Below the pieces are notes generated by a model. That model was not told the origin of the DNA and ran no database searches. It was given only the letters and a program-made list of their open reading frames with translations. From Pardosa pseudoannulata (lineage: Eukaryota > Arthropoda > Arachnida > Araneae > Lycosidae): 64,000 bases of DNA. Location of the stretch: positions 80,394,786 through 80,458,785 of the forward strand of contig CM063500.1 in assembly GCA_032207245.1 (NCBI GenBank), read 5' to 3'. Positions within the stretch are counted from its first letter, which is position 1, and every line of letters begins with the position of its first letter. Positions 37,001 through 52,000 of the stretch are shown in pieces. The position numbers and the translations under genes are program-made.

Positions 37001-40000
37001 CATAAGAAGTTTTAAGTGCCACTTCAGTAAGCAACTGATTTTGATGATTCTGGACCGAAGAGATAGAAGTGGAACAGCATCAAATACCAATATCAACGTA
37101 CTGGAGGCAATACGTTTGATGAACGATGCATGGGAAAAATGTCACATCAACATGCATCATCAAGTGTTTCCATAAGGCTGGATTGTTATCAAAACAAGAG
37201 CTAATAAGATTAGGATCTACTGTTTAGAGCTAATTCAGAACAACTATGAACATCCACAACAGCAGAAGGATTTGAAACTGAAGACTACCTAATGCCAGCT
37301 TTATAATTTGGTCATTGTTCAACCAAGATAACTTGAACTTGTTGGATAGTTTTTAAGATCGAAGGAAGCAAATTTTTTTTAAAATAAGGTTCAACATTAC
37401 AGATGCCATTCTATTAGCTTTAGGTGTAGCATAATTTCATGTGCTGAACAAATTGGAAATTGATAGTAGAACTTAGGTCAGAATTTTGTGACTGTGACAT
37501 ACCCAGTGTTGCAAGAGCATTTTAACATAGGGTGACATTTATATTGATCCAACCTTTCTTCTACACATTACAGTAATAATTTTTCACATCTTATTTTTAT
37601 AAAACAAATATTTACATACATTATCTGCCTGAATGAATGACTGAAGCTTTTCAACTATTTTATCTTCAAACTGAACTTGAAGAACCTTTTCAGGGGCTTC
37701 CTTGAGGGCAACCATCAATGCTAAGCTTCTTCCATGCAACAAATTGCAGAATGGTAAATCATTGTCTAAAATAAGTTTATAATCTGTGTTGAAACAAAAT
37801 TCTAATATTTCTCTGAATTTTAAAAATTATCAAAACAGATATACTTGTTATAATAAAAACTTTAAAAGAATAGCTTTAAACAAAGGTAATTATTTTAAAC
37901 CGTGAAACAGCAAAAAGAAAAAATTAAAAAAAAAAGAAAAAAAGAGAAAAAATGATTTAAGAAAAAAAAAATTCAATAGCATACCTTAACACATACTACA
38001 ATTATATAGTACATATATATATTAAAAATATTACAGTACCTAAATTATTAACTTTTTATATGTTTCTTAAGCACATAACTATTTTAAAAGCAGTATAAAC
38101 ACTTTTGCAAAGTACTATAAGGGTACAAAAAACAAACACAAAAGTTTTACTACACTTATAAAGAAAGGCATATACTAAACATTATTAATCTCCTAAAGCT
38201 ATACAAGTGATTATCAGCCAAGGCTATCTCAGTTAATTTAAACACTCACGATCCCTAAGAATAAGTAAAAAAATAATTGAATAAATGATTACTGTGAATA
38301 AATCAAATATTTCATATTATTTAACTATATAATATTTATCAATTGAAAATTTATTCTTTGGTTAATTTTCATTTTACTATAAAAGTTCTATACCCAATAT
38401 TCTATCAACATGTTTTGTTATGAAAAGACAAATTTCATGCAGACAAAAACGGTTCTTAAACAAAAGAATATTATAAGTTTTAATTATGGGAAACTAACTC
38501 TCAAAATGCAAGTTCAATTAGCCAAGTTATTGGTAATCACCTCCGACTGTTGTCATTAGACAAATAATATTAATTTTTATGTATTTATACAGCAATTATT
38601 CTGTCATATAAATAAAGGAATATTTATGTGGGTCTGTCTGATAACACAATTGTGCATAAATAGTGAGAGCTATTTGCATGAGATTTGGTACAAGGATTCC
38701 TCAAAACAACAAACAAAACTTCTCAAAGCCCTTTTTTCTTTAAATAAAATTCAAATTAGTCTTTTGTTTATTTTATTTTAAAATAATTTTTAATGAGTTT
38801 TTCACATTATAGCTATTTAAATCCCTATACCTGTACCAATTGGTATCAAATTTGATACACAGTTCAGTAAGATCAAAGAGTACACTAGAATTGATTTGAT
38901 TTGATTTTAAGTAGATCTTTTTGAGATATTGACGTTAAACTGAAAAATATCTTTTAAGTTTTTGCATGTTTTGATGTCAACTCAATAATATTGATTTTTG
39001 AGTTCCCATGAATTTGAGAGAAAAGCCTTTTATTGATACAATTATCACCAATATTTGGTAATCTGTGTAAGATCTATATATACAAAATCCTTTTTGTGTA
39101 TGAATGTTTTTAATTTTGCATTTCTAAACAAATTATCTGATCTTGACAAACTTTCTTAATCTTGATGCATTATGGCCTGTTTTGTAAATATTACTTTTAG
39201 AATAGCCACTTTCTTACTAATTTAAAATATTTTGCTTTTTCTTTTATTAACAAGCTATACTAATTAAAATAAAATTAAAGTAACTTAATTCAATTGATAA
39301 CATTTAAAATGGGATTTTAGATAGTAAATTTTTATTTACTATATTCATTTGATTTTTTACCATTTTATCAATTTTATTTTAGCCCATTTCTTCAAGTTTA
39401 AATTCAGTTATGCCATTTTTTAATCCAAATTTTAGACACTAACCTTATTTTATTTCACAGTTAGCATCTTGAAAAATGTTTAACATTTATGTAATGTGAG
39501 TAATAACTTTATATATAGATACATGTTTCCTTTAAATGATCTGACAAAAACTTAAATGCTTTTCTGTTAGCATAAAAATTGTCAAATATTGCTATGTATT
39601 TCTGTTATTTTTTTAAATACATTTTTCAAGTTTATAATAAAATAAAACTTAAATGAATGTGTTATTCATTTTATGATAAGCTCTTTTATTTTGAAAATGG
39701 TTCATATGGTTAGTGTAATATGATCTGAAAATTGGTTTCAACTTTGAAATAAATATAATTTTGAGACTGAAATCTTATAAACCCAGACTGAAGGTTGGGT
39801 GTGAAGCGACTCAACTGAGCATATCGTAAAAAGTTTTTTAAATGTTTATCTCTTTACCATATTTTTAAAGTACTCAAACAAATAGTGTGATGCAAGTACT
39901 AGCTGACTGACTGACTAGGCTAGCTCGCTGTATTTCCTTTTCATTTATTAATTTAATTTCCTTTTTTAGGCATTACATTTGTTTTTTCACATGTATATTC

Positions 40001-43000
40001 TTTTGCACAAGCTCAAACATTCCAAGATGATTTCTTAATTGTTGTATTGTGTTAGACATTTCAAGATGATCAGTGAAAAAAATTGAGATTACTAAAAAAA
40101 AAAAATTTTTTTTCAAATGGTGAAAACTTATCTACAAAATGTGAAGAAAATGTTCCATAAATTTTATAGAGTTTGATCTACTTTTTATGACTTTATAAGT
40201 GAATGACAGTTGTTCCTCAAACTTTGTTAGGAGTTCTAGGTGAAGTTAAAAGGGAAAACAGAAAGTGTATTTCAATGACTCTTAGATTTTGAAAATTTAT
40301 TCAATTTATTTTATTCGCAAATTTTTTAACTGAGAGAGGCAGTTGGACATCATTATGAAAAACTCGATGCAGAATTGTATGCAATTTGTATGGCTATTAG
40401 AGTGATTGAAAATACAGATAAAGAAAAAATTGTTTTGTTTGTGCCATTGTTCTATGGCTGCCATTCATACAATAACTAATTATACTTGGGTACTTAATCT
40501 CATTGAATTCGAGTGTAAAAAGCAAATTAGTTCCTTCATTGAATCAGGGAAGGGGGTAATTCTGCAATCGATCCCTAGCCACTGTGATGTGCCTGGGAAT
40601 GAGCATGTGGATGCTAAAGAGGGCTGTTTTCTGCACCAACCCATAACTTGTGCACCTTTAAGAAATGTTAAGCAGGCCATAAATGAACATGTTTGTAAGG
40701 CTTGACTATGCCATTATAGGGATACTGTTTCCGGAAAAAAAATGCATGGAGATCACCTTTTTTCTTGTCCTGCCCTACAGGATGTTATTTCTTTGGGTTC
40801 CTTTTCGATTCTCCCATCTAATGGGGCAATTTCTTGTCTGTATTGGACTGAAAGGCGTTGTATGTTCAAAAGAGTTCAGACGGGCGTAATATATATATGA
40901 TTTTGAAAAAGAGAGAAAAGATAAAGAGAAATAAAGGTAAGGCTCAACACTACAACATTGCAGCTGCCTAGCCTAGTATAATCAGCAGAAGATTGTGCGA
41001 TATATGAAATTGAGAACTCAGGCCCTAAAGATGGCTGATTACTTCTACCACTGCAAACAGGCATAAATAGCTCCATTAAAAAAAATCCTTTGCAATGGCA
41101 TGTTAAATTATTTAATCTATTTTTTTTGTTTTATAAATATTTTTTTATTAGTCAACCAATTTTAAAACTTTACGGTACTTAGTCAGGAATACTTTTATAT
41201 AAATTGTGGAAGTAATTAAATTTTAAAATGGCTTGCTTTAATCTAGATTTGATTTTTGTCACTGATTGTGCAGTGTATTCTTCCTTTATGATTATTCCTG
41301 ATTTTTGTGGTTGAAGGGATCAATTAAGTTCTTAAATATAATATACTACAATGATCACTTTGTGGAATCAACACTATAATCATCCTTTCTTCAGTAATTA
41401 CATTATTCAACAAATTAAATATAATTACAAATACATATAAACAGAATCAAATTTACCTAAAAAGTTTTTTGTTACTATTCTGTCAGTTTCATGCTGGGGG
41501 AAAGGTCCACACATAGTTCCTAAGCAAGCAGCAGCAGCTATTCTAACCGATTCCTTATCACTTGAAATGAAGGAACTAACAAGGGCAATAAGTCTATTAC
41601 GTGGATTTTCAGGTACTTCAACACAAGCATGTTTAAGGACATACCGTAAAAGATGCAATCCTTTTACTCTAAAAACATTAAAAAAAAATTATTTAAATAT
41701 ATATATATATATATATATATATTTGAGAAAGAAAGAGATAATAAACTATACTTACTGCACAAATGGTCGATCTTTAATATCATAAAATATGTGCTCATAT
41801 AATTCATCTAGTTTATCATAAAAACGAACTAAGTAACTCAATGCAGTAACACTCCTGAGATATAAAAATTTATTACTATTGTTTACTGTCTGTAAGAGTA
41901 TGCACATAAGCTCTGGATAGTATGTATTTAGTAGTTTACCAACCTACAAAATATAAGAAAAAAAAATCAATTTAAAAATGCAATTGCTATTTAAACCTTT
42001 GACCACTAAAACATATAGTAAGATTTAAAATATTTCTGGCTTAAAATATATTTAATATCATACAAAAACTCAACATTATACGTCCCTGGCTTAGAACAAA
42101 AGAACAGTTGTGCTCAGTTAATCTGAGTTACCCAGATGATCTTATACATTTACCTGCTAAAACTCATTGTTCATTTGAATGTTTCAGTGTAAACATGCCT
42201 TTAGCTAAATGTGATTGATTGGTCAGGATTATATTACAAATAAATCCTTTTCAGAGCTCATAATTTATACACATAAAAAATTAAATTTGGAAAGCTGGAA
42301 CAAATATGTCTCACTAGTATTTTCATTAAGGTCTATGTGTTTCAGGTGACAATTTAAAAACTACAAAAAACAATCTCAATTAAAAGTCTATTAGGTTTGG
42401 TTTGGAGCACTATTGTCTACTTTTTGCAGCACAAGGGCTAATGAGACCAGGACCTACTTCTTAAAGCCAATTCCGAATGGCTACGAACATCCATGCCACT
42501 GTGGAATTTGGCCATCACTCAGCTAAAAGTCTTTTAAGATCTATTAATTTCATTAAAACAGTAGACAGGGTTAAATTTTGAATTTGTAGTCAAAAAGTTA
42601 AAATATATTTTAAAAACTTGATAAAAAAACATGACAATTTTAAAAATGACAAAAATTAAAAATATTTGAAAAAAAAAAAAATAAGAATAAAAAAGATATA
42701 ATATTAGAGACAAGTCTCCTTTCTTGGCTATTAAATACTTCAAAACTCATTTTGAAAGCTATAAAATTCCTTAAATTAATTTATAGTTTTAACAATTAAA
42801 AGCATAAACTGAAAAAAATATTTTAAAAGCACAATTTGAAATAAAAAAAGTTAAATAAGAATTATTATTCCATATTATGTTCAAGAACTTTTAAATAAAA
42901 ATATGATGTGCTTTGTCATTATAAAAACTTAAATTTTTTTAGGATACATACTCTCAGTAATATCACGTCATTTTATAAATATATATAAAAAATTCTGTCA

Positions 43001-46000
43001 TATATTAAAAATTTATCCTAAATAAACAAATAAATTATCTTCCAGATTTTAATTAAAAAGATTAAATAAAACAAAACTTCTATCCAAAGTATGTAATTAC
43101 TTCCATTTCTCTGAAATAAAATCATTAACTTCCAATTTTTCCCCATTGTGGCTCTCATAAGATCTTGGTGATCCATTCAGACTAAACACTGTTGGGGCTA
43201 CTTTTTACTGACCACTTGGCCTTTGCTTAGCAAACAAAAACATTATGGTTCAAATAATTCCCATGAGAAATTGCACAATTTTGCTCATGGGTGATATTAT
43301 ATAATGGGACTTCAGTAGCAGAAATGTAATGAAGGATTAAGACTACAAAAATTTGCCAAGTCTAGCTCCAGTAACAAACGTGGGCTGATTAATTTTTCAC
43401 AAATTACGTCTAAAATTTAGGTGTTTCACATACCCAAATTCTTCAATATTAGTAGAATATGTAAAAATCCCTGTTCCTCAGTGTAAGTAGTAAAGAATAA
43501 AATTTTTTTAAGCAACCATTAGCTAATTATTTAATTTCATTAACTTTAGTCACTGCTTGATGAAATATTTTTTTTCACAAACACACAGCAGATGGGTCAT
43601 TTTAATTCTTTAACCTCAATATATTTATATAATATTAGTTATGATACAAAATTTTTACAAGAGTTGAAAATTAAAAACAATACCTTAGATATAAGATGTG
43701 CAAGAGTTTCCACAATTACTCCTTGAGTTTGATAGTAACAAGTATAAGATTTATACCTTTTAATATTACAGATAAGAACATTAGTTATTTTACAAATATA
43801 AGGCTTTAAAGCCTCCACAGCAGAGAAGACAATCACTTGTTGAAGAGCTTTAGCTGCATACTTTTTATCTCTCATAGTACCTTTAAAAATTGCCTGTTCA
43901 TATACTGAAAGTATTGATGAAACACCCTAAGGAAAATTAATAAAATTAAGATTATAAAATTAGATATCTTCTAATTCTGCAACAGGCAAATTATTCATAT
44001 TTAAAACAAATTATAGATAGTCTTCTCCAAAATCAATTTTAAATATTGTGATGAGATGGAAATTTTTTCAAAGCACAGTTTATTAAATTAAAATTTGTCA
44101 AACATTTGACAACACTTAAAATCAATAGACTAAAAAAAATTAAATGTCAAGAATAAAATCACATTCATAAGCTACAATTCAAACAGTTATAGAAAGAATG
44201 TCAAACTTTTACAAAAATTTAGGATTAAATTACAAAAACAGTTTTTTAAGAAGTAATAATAAACACTTAGATTGAAATTATTAAATAACTTCCTGAAAAT
44301 GTAAGAAATGTTATTGTCTAAGAAAATGTAAATGACATTTTTTATATAAAAATGGATAAATTATGAATTAGTCTAATTAGAAAAACTTAAGAAATTTTTT
44401 ACTTTTTTGGTGGCATTTTAAGTATTAAAAAGCAAGGATAGTAGTGTAACAAAATTTTAGGACACTGCCAAAGAAATAAACAATTTTTTGGCAATATAGA
44501 AAAAATGCCGAATTATCATTTTATAGGGATAATTAAAAACATACAATACATACATATAAATAAAATAAAAATTCAAAAGTATTATAGAAAACTTTAATAT
44601 TAAATCTTGGATTGAATAATTATTTAACAGAGATTTAGTCTTTGGACAAAGCTTTATGATGAATTTCAATACACATAGCAGGAATCCCCACTCTTACCAA
44701 ATGTAAAGCTTTAAAGCAATTAAAGTTTTCAATAGATACAATAATGAAACCCAGCGGTGTTGGGATAGCACTTTGCGCTCCCAGGACACAGGTCCGAGGT
44801 TTGATCCCTGGGCTGGGCAAGGTTGACTCAGCCTTTCATCCCTTCAGTGGGTCGATGAACTGAGGACCAAGTGTGCTTGGGAACTAAACACTGGGGGTTC
44901 TGTGTAAGATTGACTTGGGGGTTCTGTGTAACATATGCTTCGCACCCCAGGGTCCTTGGTCACGTAAACAGAGATTGCACCGTAAACCCTGGCCGCCTAA
45001 GGGCTGTTGCACCAAAGAGTTTAGTTTTTAGATACAATAATGCAAATCAATGGTTACAAATTGCTGATGTTTGTCACTGTTTACATCTGGTTGATAAACC
45101 ATTGTAATTTGGAGAGATACTTCATGAATATTTTTTCCAAATTTCTTAAATTACACCAGTAATAAAACATATCTCAAAAATTTGCTAATTTTTGATGTTG
45201 CAAAAGCTGGATCTCTAAGGGGCAGATGGGTTATTTATTTTTTTGCTTTTATATAAGTAAAAGGTATAATTTTAGGGTATATACTGATACATTTAAAATT
45301 TGGATGTGCCTAGTGATTTCCCCTTTTTTTCAATTAAAGTAGCCAGATTCCTCTCCAAGTAAAGTGGGTATAATAACTTTCAATTTTTCATGCAACCAGT
45401 TTAAATTGCCATTTAAATGACTGATGCAACTATATGCGATGAAATATTCTAAAAACACTTGAATTAGAATGAAAGAAATGAATGAGATAATTTAACATAC
45501 ATAACAAATATTTTTAAAAAGTTACATTATCTTCGAAAGAAAATAGAAAATGACCTTACCTTTAAAGAAATCGATACTCTTTAAAGCTAATTAATAAAAT
45601 GCAAAATTGCTTTTATAAAACAATAAATTTATAAAAATGATTTTCCTTTAAGTTTTGGTTACATTGAACCTAGAACTATAAATAATTTTATCTTTATTCC
45701 CAAAGTTTGGAAAATTCGAAGATTTTATTCGAATTTTGAAAAGTACAATAATATTTTTCAGAATCAAAGTACAATGACAATTTCATGATTTTCCTTGATG
45801 TGTAGGCAATCTGTAGATAAAAGTCTGAAGGATTTTAGCAAAGTTTCATTACAATGGCTTTTAACCAAAAATTTAAGAAGTGCAACTATTTGACTGACCA
45901 TCAACAAATAAATTTCAGATGTAAAGAATTATATTCAGAGCCTTATTCTCTAAGATTTACAGAACCACATTTTGTAGAAATCACTGCTCCCACAGCTAAT

Positions 46001-49000
46001 AAACTGATAGTTAGAAGACAGTATGTAATTTGCTGTTCAAAAAGAAAGAGAGAAAACATGAATAAAAACCATTTATTTTCCCATGATTGCAATGCTGGAC
46101 TTTTAATGCTTCAAAATATGTCATACAATAGACAGATTTATAAAATAGTTCGGAAAAGTGTAAACTTTTTTTTAAAAAATCTTCATTAAATACAAAGTGA
46201 AGGTTAAGAGAACATGTTTCAAAATTATAAAATTAAAAAATTGTGTAAAAGAATTAAAAGTGATAATACATAAAAAGTTTTAAGTAAGGTGTTTAGGAAT
46301 GCATTCAAAATATGACTATCATCAAAATTTCTGATTGCAAAATTCACCAGCTATGGAATTAAGTAAATTCCAAAAGTATACATACCAGCAATAGGATTTG
46401 AACCCATCACCTTACTATTAGAAGACTATTAGACTGCTCTACCAGCTATGGTACTGTTCACTCATTACCTAAGATTTTCATTAACTAATTTGAAAATTTT
46501 TTCTTAGGTAAAGATTCTCAGGTAAATGTTTACCTACTAAAATCCAATTAATATAAAATATCAAGACTAGGTGCATACAATTGTAGTAATGGATTAAATT
46601 TTACTCTAATTTTAACATTTTTTTTTTTAAGAAAAAGAAAGAATCTTTAGCTACAAATATATATATATATAGTAAAATGATCACCTCAGGATTGCGTAAA
46701 CCAGGCAAAGTTTCTCTTTCATGAAAACAGCACACAGAAAATTTAACTGCCAAAGAGACATCATGAAGAATCTTCATTTGGTCAGAAAATTTCAGCTTCT
46801 AAATAATAAAACCCACAATTTTAGTATCTTTGTAACAATGTTATTGTACATAAAAAATCATTTTTAATACTAAAAATAAAAATTTAAAAAAAATAATATT
46901 TTAATATAAATTTATGAATGTAATAATTGTAAAATTATAGCAGAGAAGTTGCTATTGAGACTAAATGTCTAAATGACTAAATCATTTTTAATACTTTAAA
47001 AATAAAGATCAGAAAAAAAAATTAAATAAAGAAATAATATTTTAATATAAATTTATGAACATAATAATTGTAAAATAATAGCAGAGAAATTGCTATTGAG
47101 TCTAAATGTCAGATTTGATGAAGCTAGAATATAGTAACAAATAAGATAATAAAAATAAAATAATAGGAAAATAGACACAAATTAAGTAAATAAAAATTTG
47201 CAATTTCGTTTTAAGCTTTTTACTTATTTTTTGGGGACTAGTTTGAGTTCATGTTACTTTATTATTTATTGTTATTTTAGAGTATTAAAAAGTCAGCTAT
47301 GCAGTTTTCTTTGTCTATTTTATTTAAATGGCATTGGTTTTTGTTGCTGCTAATGCCACTTGGGCGAGCCAAGCACATGGACCACAGGCCAAACAAATTA
47401 AGGCAAGTGGAATGCCTTTCACTTTGACAATATGGTAAAAGAAAGACTTCACTCAAGTCCTTGTAATTTAGAAGCAGGTACCGAGCAGAAGAACCCCAGG
47501 CTTCACCTGCCATTCCCAGAGGTATTATTTGATAACTTGGAGGACATTGTGATCATAAACATATTTTATGTGCCCCAGTCAACATTAACAAACACGGCAG
47601 ACCTAAAGCCAGCTTGAGCATCAAACTCACAACCCTTCAGTTATGAGATTGTTGTATTTGCTAAGTGACCTATTTTAGATCTATATGACATTTATTTTAT
47701 TTAATAGCCAAATTAAACACATTTCCCACAATCTTTTTAGGGTTCCCACTCTTTTCCCAGAACAAAAATTAAGGACTTTTTAAGGACTTTCTAAGGACCA
47801 AAGCAACTTTTTATAAGGACTTACTTGAAATACACGACACAAACCCTATTACCTGAGGAACATATTTTAATGATTATTATAAATCACACAAGGCATGTTC
47901 AATAAATGCCCTACAATATTTCAGAATTAAGCTTTTAAAAAAATGCTTAAAAACTAATATAAGATAAATCTATTTGATGAAAGCTAATTTTGAAAAATGT
48001 ACATCTAAAGTTTTTTGAGTGATCAAACTAAAAATAAATTGTGAATAAAAACAACAAAGCGGAAATTTCTATAGCTGTACATACTATAAACGTTGGGCAC
48101 AATTTTAATTTTTAATTAGATTTTTTTGTCAATTTTGAGTCTGTAGTATGAAAGAGTAGCAGCATGTTTGAAGGATGAAATTCTTTCTTTTTGTTTCATG
48201 TACTTTTACCTGACAAAGTAAGAAGGAAAAATAAATATGACATATTCACCCAAAGTCTAGTATTCAGTGACGTTCGGCGGGAAAAGTTCGTCTTAAGTAG
48301 AACTAACGTAATTACTAAACGTGCAAAAACTGCAAAAAAATTAAAAATGGTGCAATTTCTGTTAAAATACCGTTTTTGGAGCAGCTGGGCGCAGATATCA
48401 GAAATTGGCGTAGTTTGGCGCAATTGGTGCAGCCGCAACATCCCTGAACTTTGTTATGACACATATAAATGGCAAATATTTCAGAGGAAAAAAAAAAGAC
48501 ATTTGTTGCAACAAATAACTTAAAAGATAAAAGGAAAATTTTAAATTACCTTAATAACAGCATTTACAGCATCCCACAAATATTTCAAAATTTTCTTATC
48601 AACTTCTATATACAAGAAAATGATTCTGTGCAGTAAATGAGGTATAACAGTTAGATTAATCTCTCTATGTACACAGTAAGAAGATAAAAGAACTATAGCA
48701 GCATGTTTAAACAATTGATGACTGGTTTGCAATGCTTGGAGGAAATAACCTACAACAGTTGCACTGTCCAAGTCAGCAGTAACTTCTAATAAAACATTTC
48801 CACAATATGCCAATACCTACAAAAAAAAAAAAGAAATTAAAATTAAACTCTACAGGTGGTTTAGTAGTACTAAATTACTTCTTATTAATTCACAAAATTA
48901 CATGTAATGAAAAATTGCACTGAGTCAATTTTTTTCTTATACCATTAGGTTTATACAGGGTATCTGCCAAAATAAAATTTTTCAAATCCATGACTTTCCC

Positions 49001-52000
49001 TGATTTAGCAGATCATTTCCCATGACTTTAAAAAGCTTTCGTTAAAGTATATATGAATAAAACTTCTGATGTACATACAAATAAAATATATGCTTTTAGA
49101 GAAATTACAGGAATTTTATCATAAAAAAACTATAAACTTACTTTATAAGTGTTAATAAACTCATATACATAAAAATAAATTGTTGTATCTACATACCTAA
49201 GTTTAATCATATAGCAATTTTTCAATCAAAATGTTTCCAATTTGAATTCAGGGTACTTTGGTATTATCGAGGTGACCATGAATAATAGCCAAATATAACC
49301 CTATAATGTTTATATACAATATCCCTAGAGATAAACTTATATTTTGTGCAAAAATCTTAACTAATTTTTATTAAAAAATAATTATTATTATATTAATAAC
49401 ATTTTAATCTACAATTTAAGAAAAAACCAGAATAATATACATTTACCCACCCATTAAGCTTTCTTGCTTTGAGTTTCCTTGGTGAACAAATTTTACTTGG
49501 CAATATGGTCAATAGGATAATACATAAATACCAAACTCAGTAACTTCAGCCAAATGGCAAGTAAAAATAGAATTAAACAATTCAATGCATTTTTTTTTAA
49601 TTGGTAGTTAGCGGATTCATGACTTTCCATGACTTTTACTCATTTTACTTGAAAAATCAAGACTTTCCATGACAAAATTAATCCATTGTCTAAATCCATG
49701 ATTTTCCAGGTGTGCGGAAACCATGTTTATAACTACAAAGATGAACATAATGCTGATCTTGATTTTTAAGATACAAGCTAATATAAAAGGTTAACTACAC
49801 ACTGTAAGGAGAATTTAGCTTTCTTCTGTTACAAATTTAATACAACATTGGTAATTATAACGTTTTTATAGCATGGGCAATTCCATTTTTATACACTTAT
49901 TAATTATCAGCAAATTTTAATCACAAAATCATAACTTTTAACATTGGTCTAACCAATCTGTAGCCCTTAATAATTTCACGTCAAGCACAATTTAAATATT
50001 GTTGCATTTTACAAAGTAGCAACAATGTAGAAATAATATATTATTAAAAGCAATTTATAACTATAAACAAAAATATTATTTTTATAATATAAATTAAACC
50101 AAAGTACATAAACAAAAGAATTTTGAGAAGTGCAAACTACCACCATAAGCAATACAGCTTTTTACTTGTTAGCTAAAGTTCTAGAAATTAATTTAAAACC
50201 ATAAATTAAGAGGTAGAAATTATTTTGGGAAATACTACAGAATAATTTAATTACAGAGTAACAGTGAACTAAATGCATTTTGAAACAACAACAAAAAAAA
50301 AAATTCCTTTTGAAAACAAAGTATATATGTAATTTAAACATTAGTAAACAAATATTCACACAGTTCTAACAACCTCTACGAAAACATTATTTCTTAATCA
50401 TCCAGGATATTTAAGATTAAACAGTATAATAAAAAATATGTACAGATGAAGAGAAAAACATATACATTTGCAATATGGTCTTATACTTGTTTGGGGGAAA
50501 TATGATGCAAAAATCATGAAATCCATATTTTTTTTAGCACTGATACATTATTCAGTAATTACTTCCTCTTACTTATAATGACTATGGATAATCCATAGTA
50601 GTTGAAGAATATATACATACAAAGTTAAAAATTTTCTAAAATTAGAAGTGTAAGTTTTAAATGTAAATTATTTTATTAATCTTTAGACATATCTCTTTAA
50701 AAAATTAGAATAAAATACTTATATACAAATTACATTTAAAGAAAAATTTACATTTATAATTCAAAAAATATTTGTACTAAAGCATAAATTTTAAAGTAAT
50801 TATTTATGTGTTTAGGCTTGTGCTTAACACATTTAAGCTGAACAAGATATATGTATATCAGACTTGACATTTAATGTCATTTCAAAAATTCATAGCACTT
50901 TTGGAAACAATTTCTTTATGTATATCTTTTTATTAAATGACAATTTTACCAGCACTGCAAGTTTGACTGCTTCATCAAAATCCTGTGCTCCTTTTAGATT
51001 TCCTAAGGCAAGTTTAACTCCAGAATCAATATTTGAATAGAAAATTGAATTATAATGTTTAATTATAAACAATTTTAGAAGTTTTTTCTACATGTTTAAA
51101 GTATGACATACTTATATGTAATGCACACAAAATTTAAAATCCAATGAAACATGATTCAAGACACAAACAGTCAGTTTTGGGCAAAATCCTTTTATTTTTT
51201 TCCTTAGATCATCATGAAGCAATAAAAGTGTTTAAGTGTATTATATAAATTGAAGAACTGAAATACTAATTTTTTTTTTAGAAAAGATTTTTTACATTGA
51301 TTTTTATCATGAGAAACTAAGCTTTCAGAAAAACTAATTTTAGATGTTAACACATAAAAATTTTATTTTTTAATAAATTTCAATTGAAATATAGTTAATT
51401 TCAATTTATAACATACTATCTATAATTCTATTATCTAATATAACTATAGTTCTAGTCATATAATTCTATTTATCACCTAATTAAATGTCTAATACTGTAT
51501 ATAATTTATTCCATTGGTTAAATGGTGAAAAGGCAGACTGTGCTTATTAATAAAGGAAGAAAAACACATGCCCACGAAAATCACGGGATGAGCAAATTTT
51601 GCTACATTTGAATTGCCCGTGGAAATCGCAGGACGAGCAGTCAGAGGGTTAAAAGTGAAGAAATAAATTTATAAGGATTCCTCAAACTAAATTTTTGATA
51701 TAATACACAAATATTTCTTGTGTATGTGTGCTTAGTACAGATAACACTGCAATGTCACCTCTAAGCTGCAATATATATATCAACTCACAAGACAAGATTC
51801 GAGTATTGTACTCTCATGTTATCTCTTCCTAAAATAACACTTTATCAATTAAAAAGGGAAAAAAATTAATTTATAATTGAAGAATTGTTTGCACTAATTT
51901 TTTGGTATTACACACACAGACATACAAAGTATGCTAAAAACAATTTTAACACAAATTTTGCAGCTTTTAAAGAAGTATAAAGGATTCATAAATAAATATA

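Noticed and set aside
40406..40889. Small independent proteins on both strands
   Set aside because: The plus-strand pieces are a frameshifted retrotransposon RNase H; antisense frames are shadows.
48191..48523. 110-residue basic frame
   Set aside because: It overlaps the right end of the 47739-48446 mobile element, has no family match and lies in an intron on the opposite strand.
50946..51030. Possible extra GCN1-like exon encoding GAQDFDEAVKLAVL
   Set aside because: Its acceptor phase does not fit between exon 4 and exon 5 (both phase 0), and joining exons 4 and 5 directly reproduces the GCN1 alignment without a gap. An alternative exon cannot be fully excluded.
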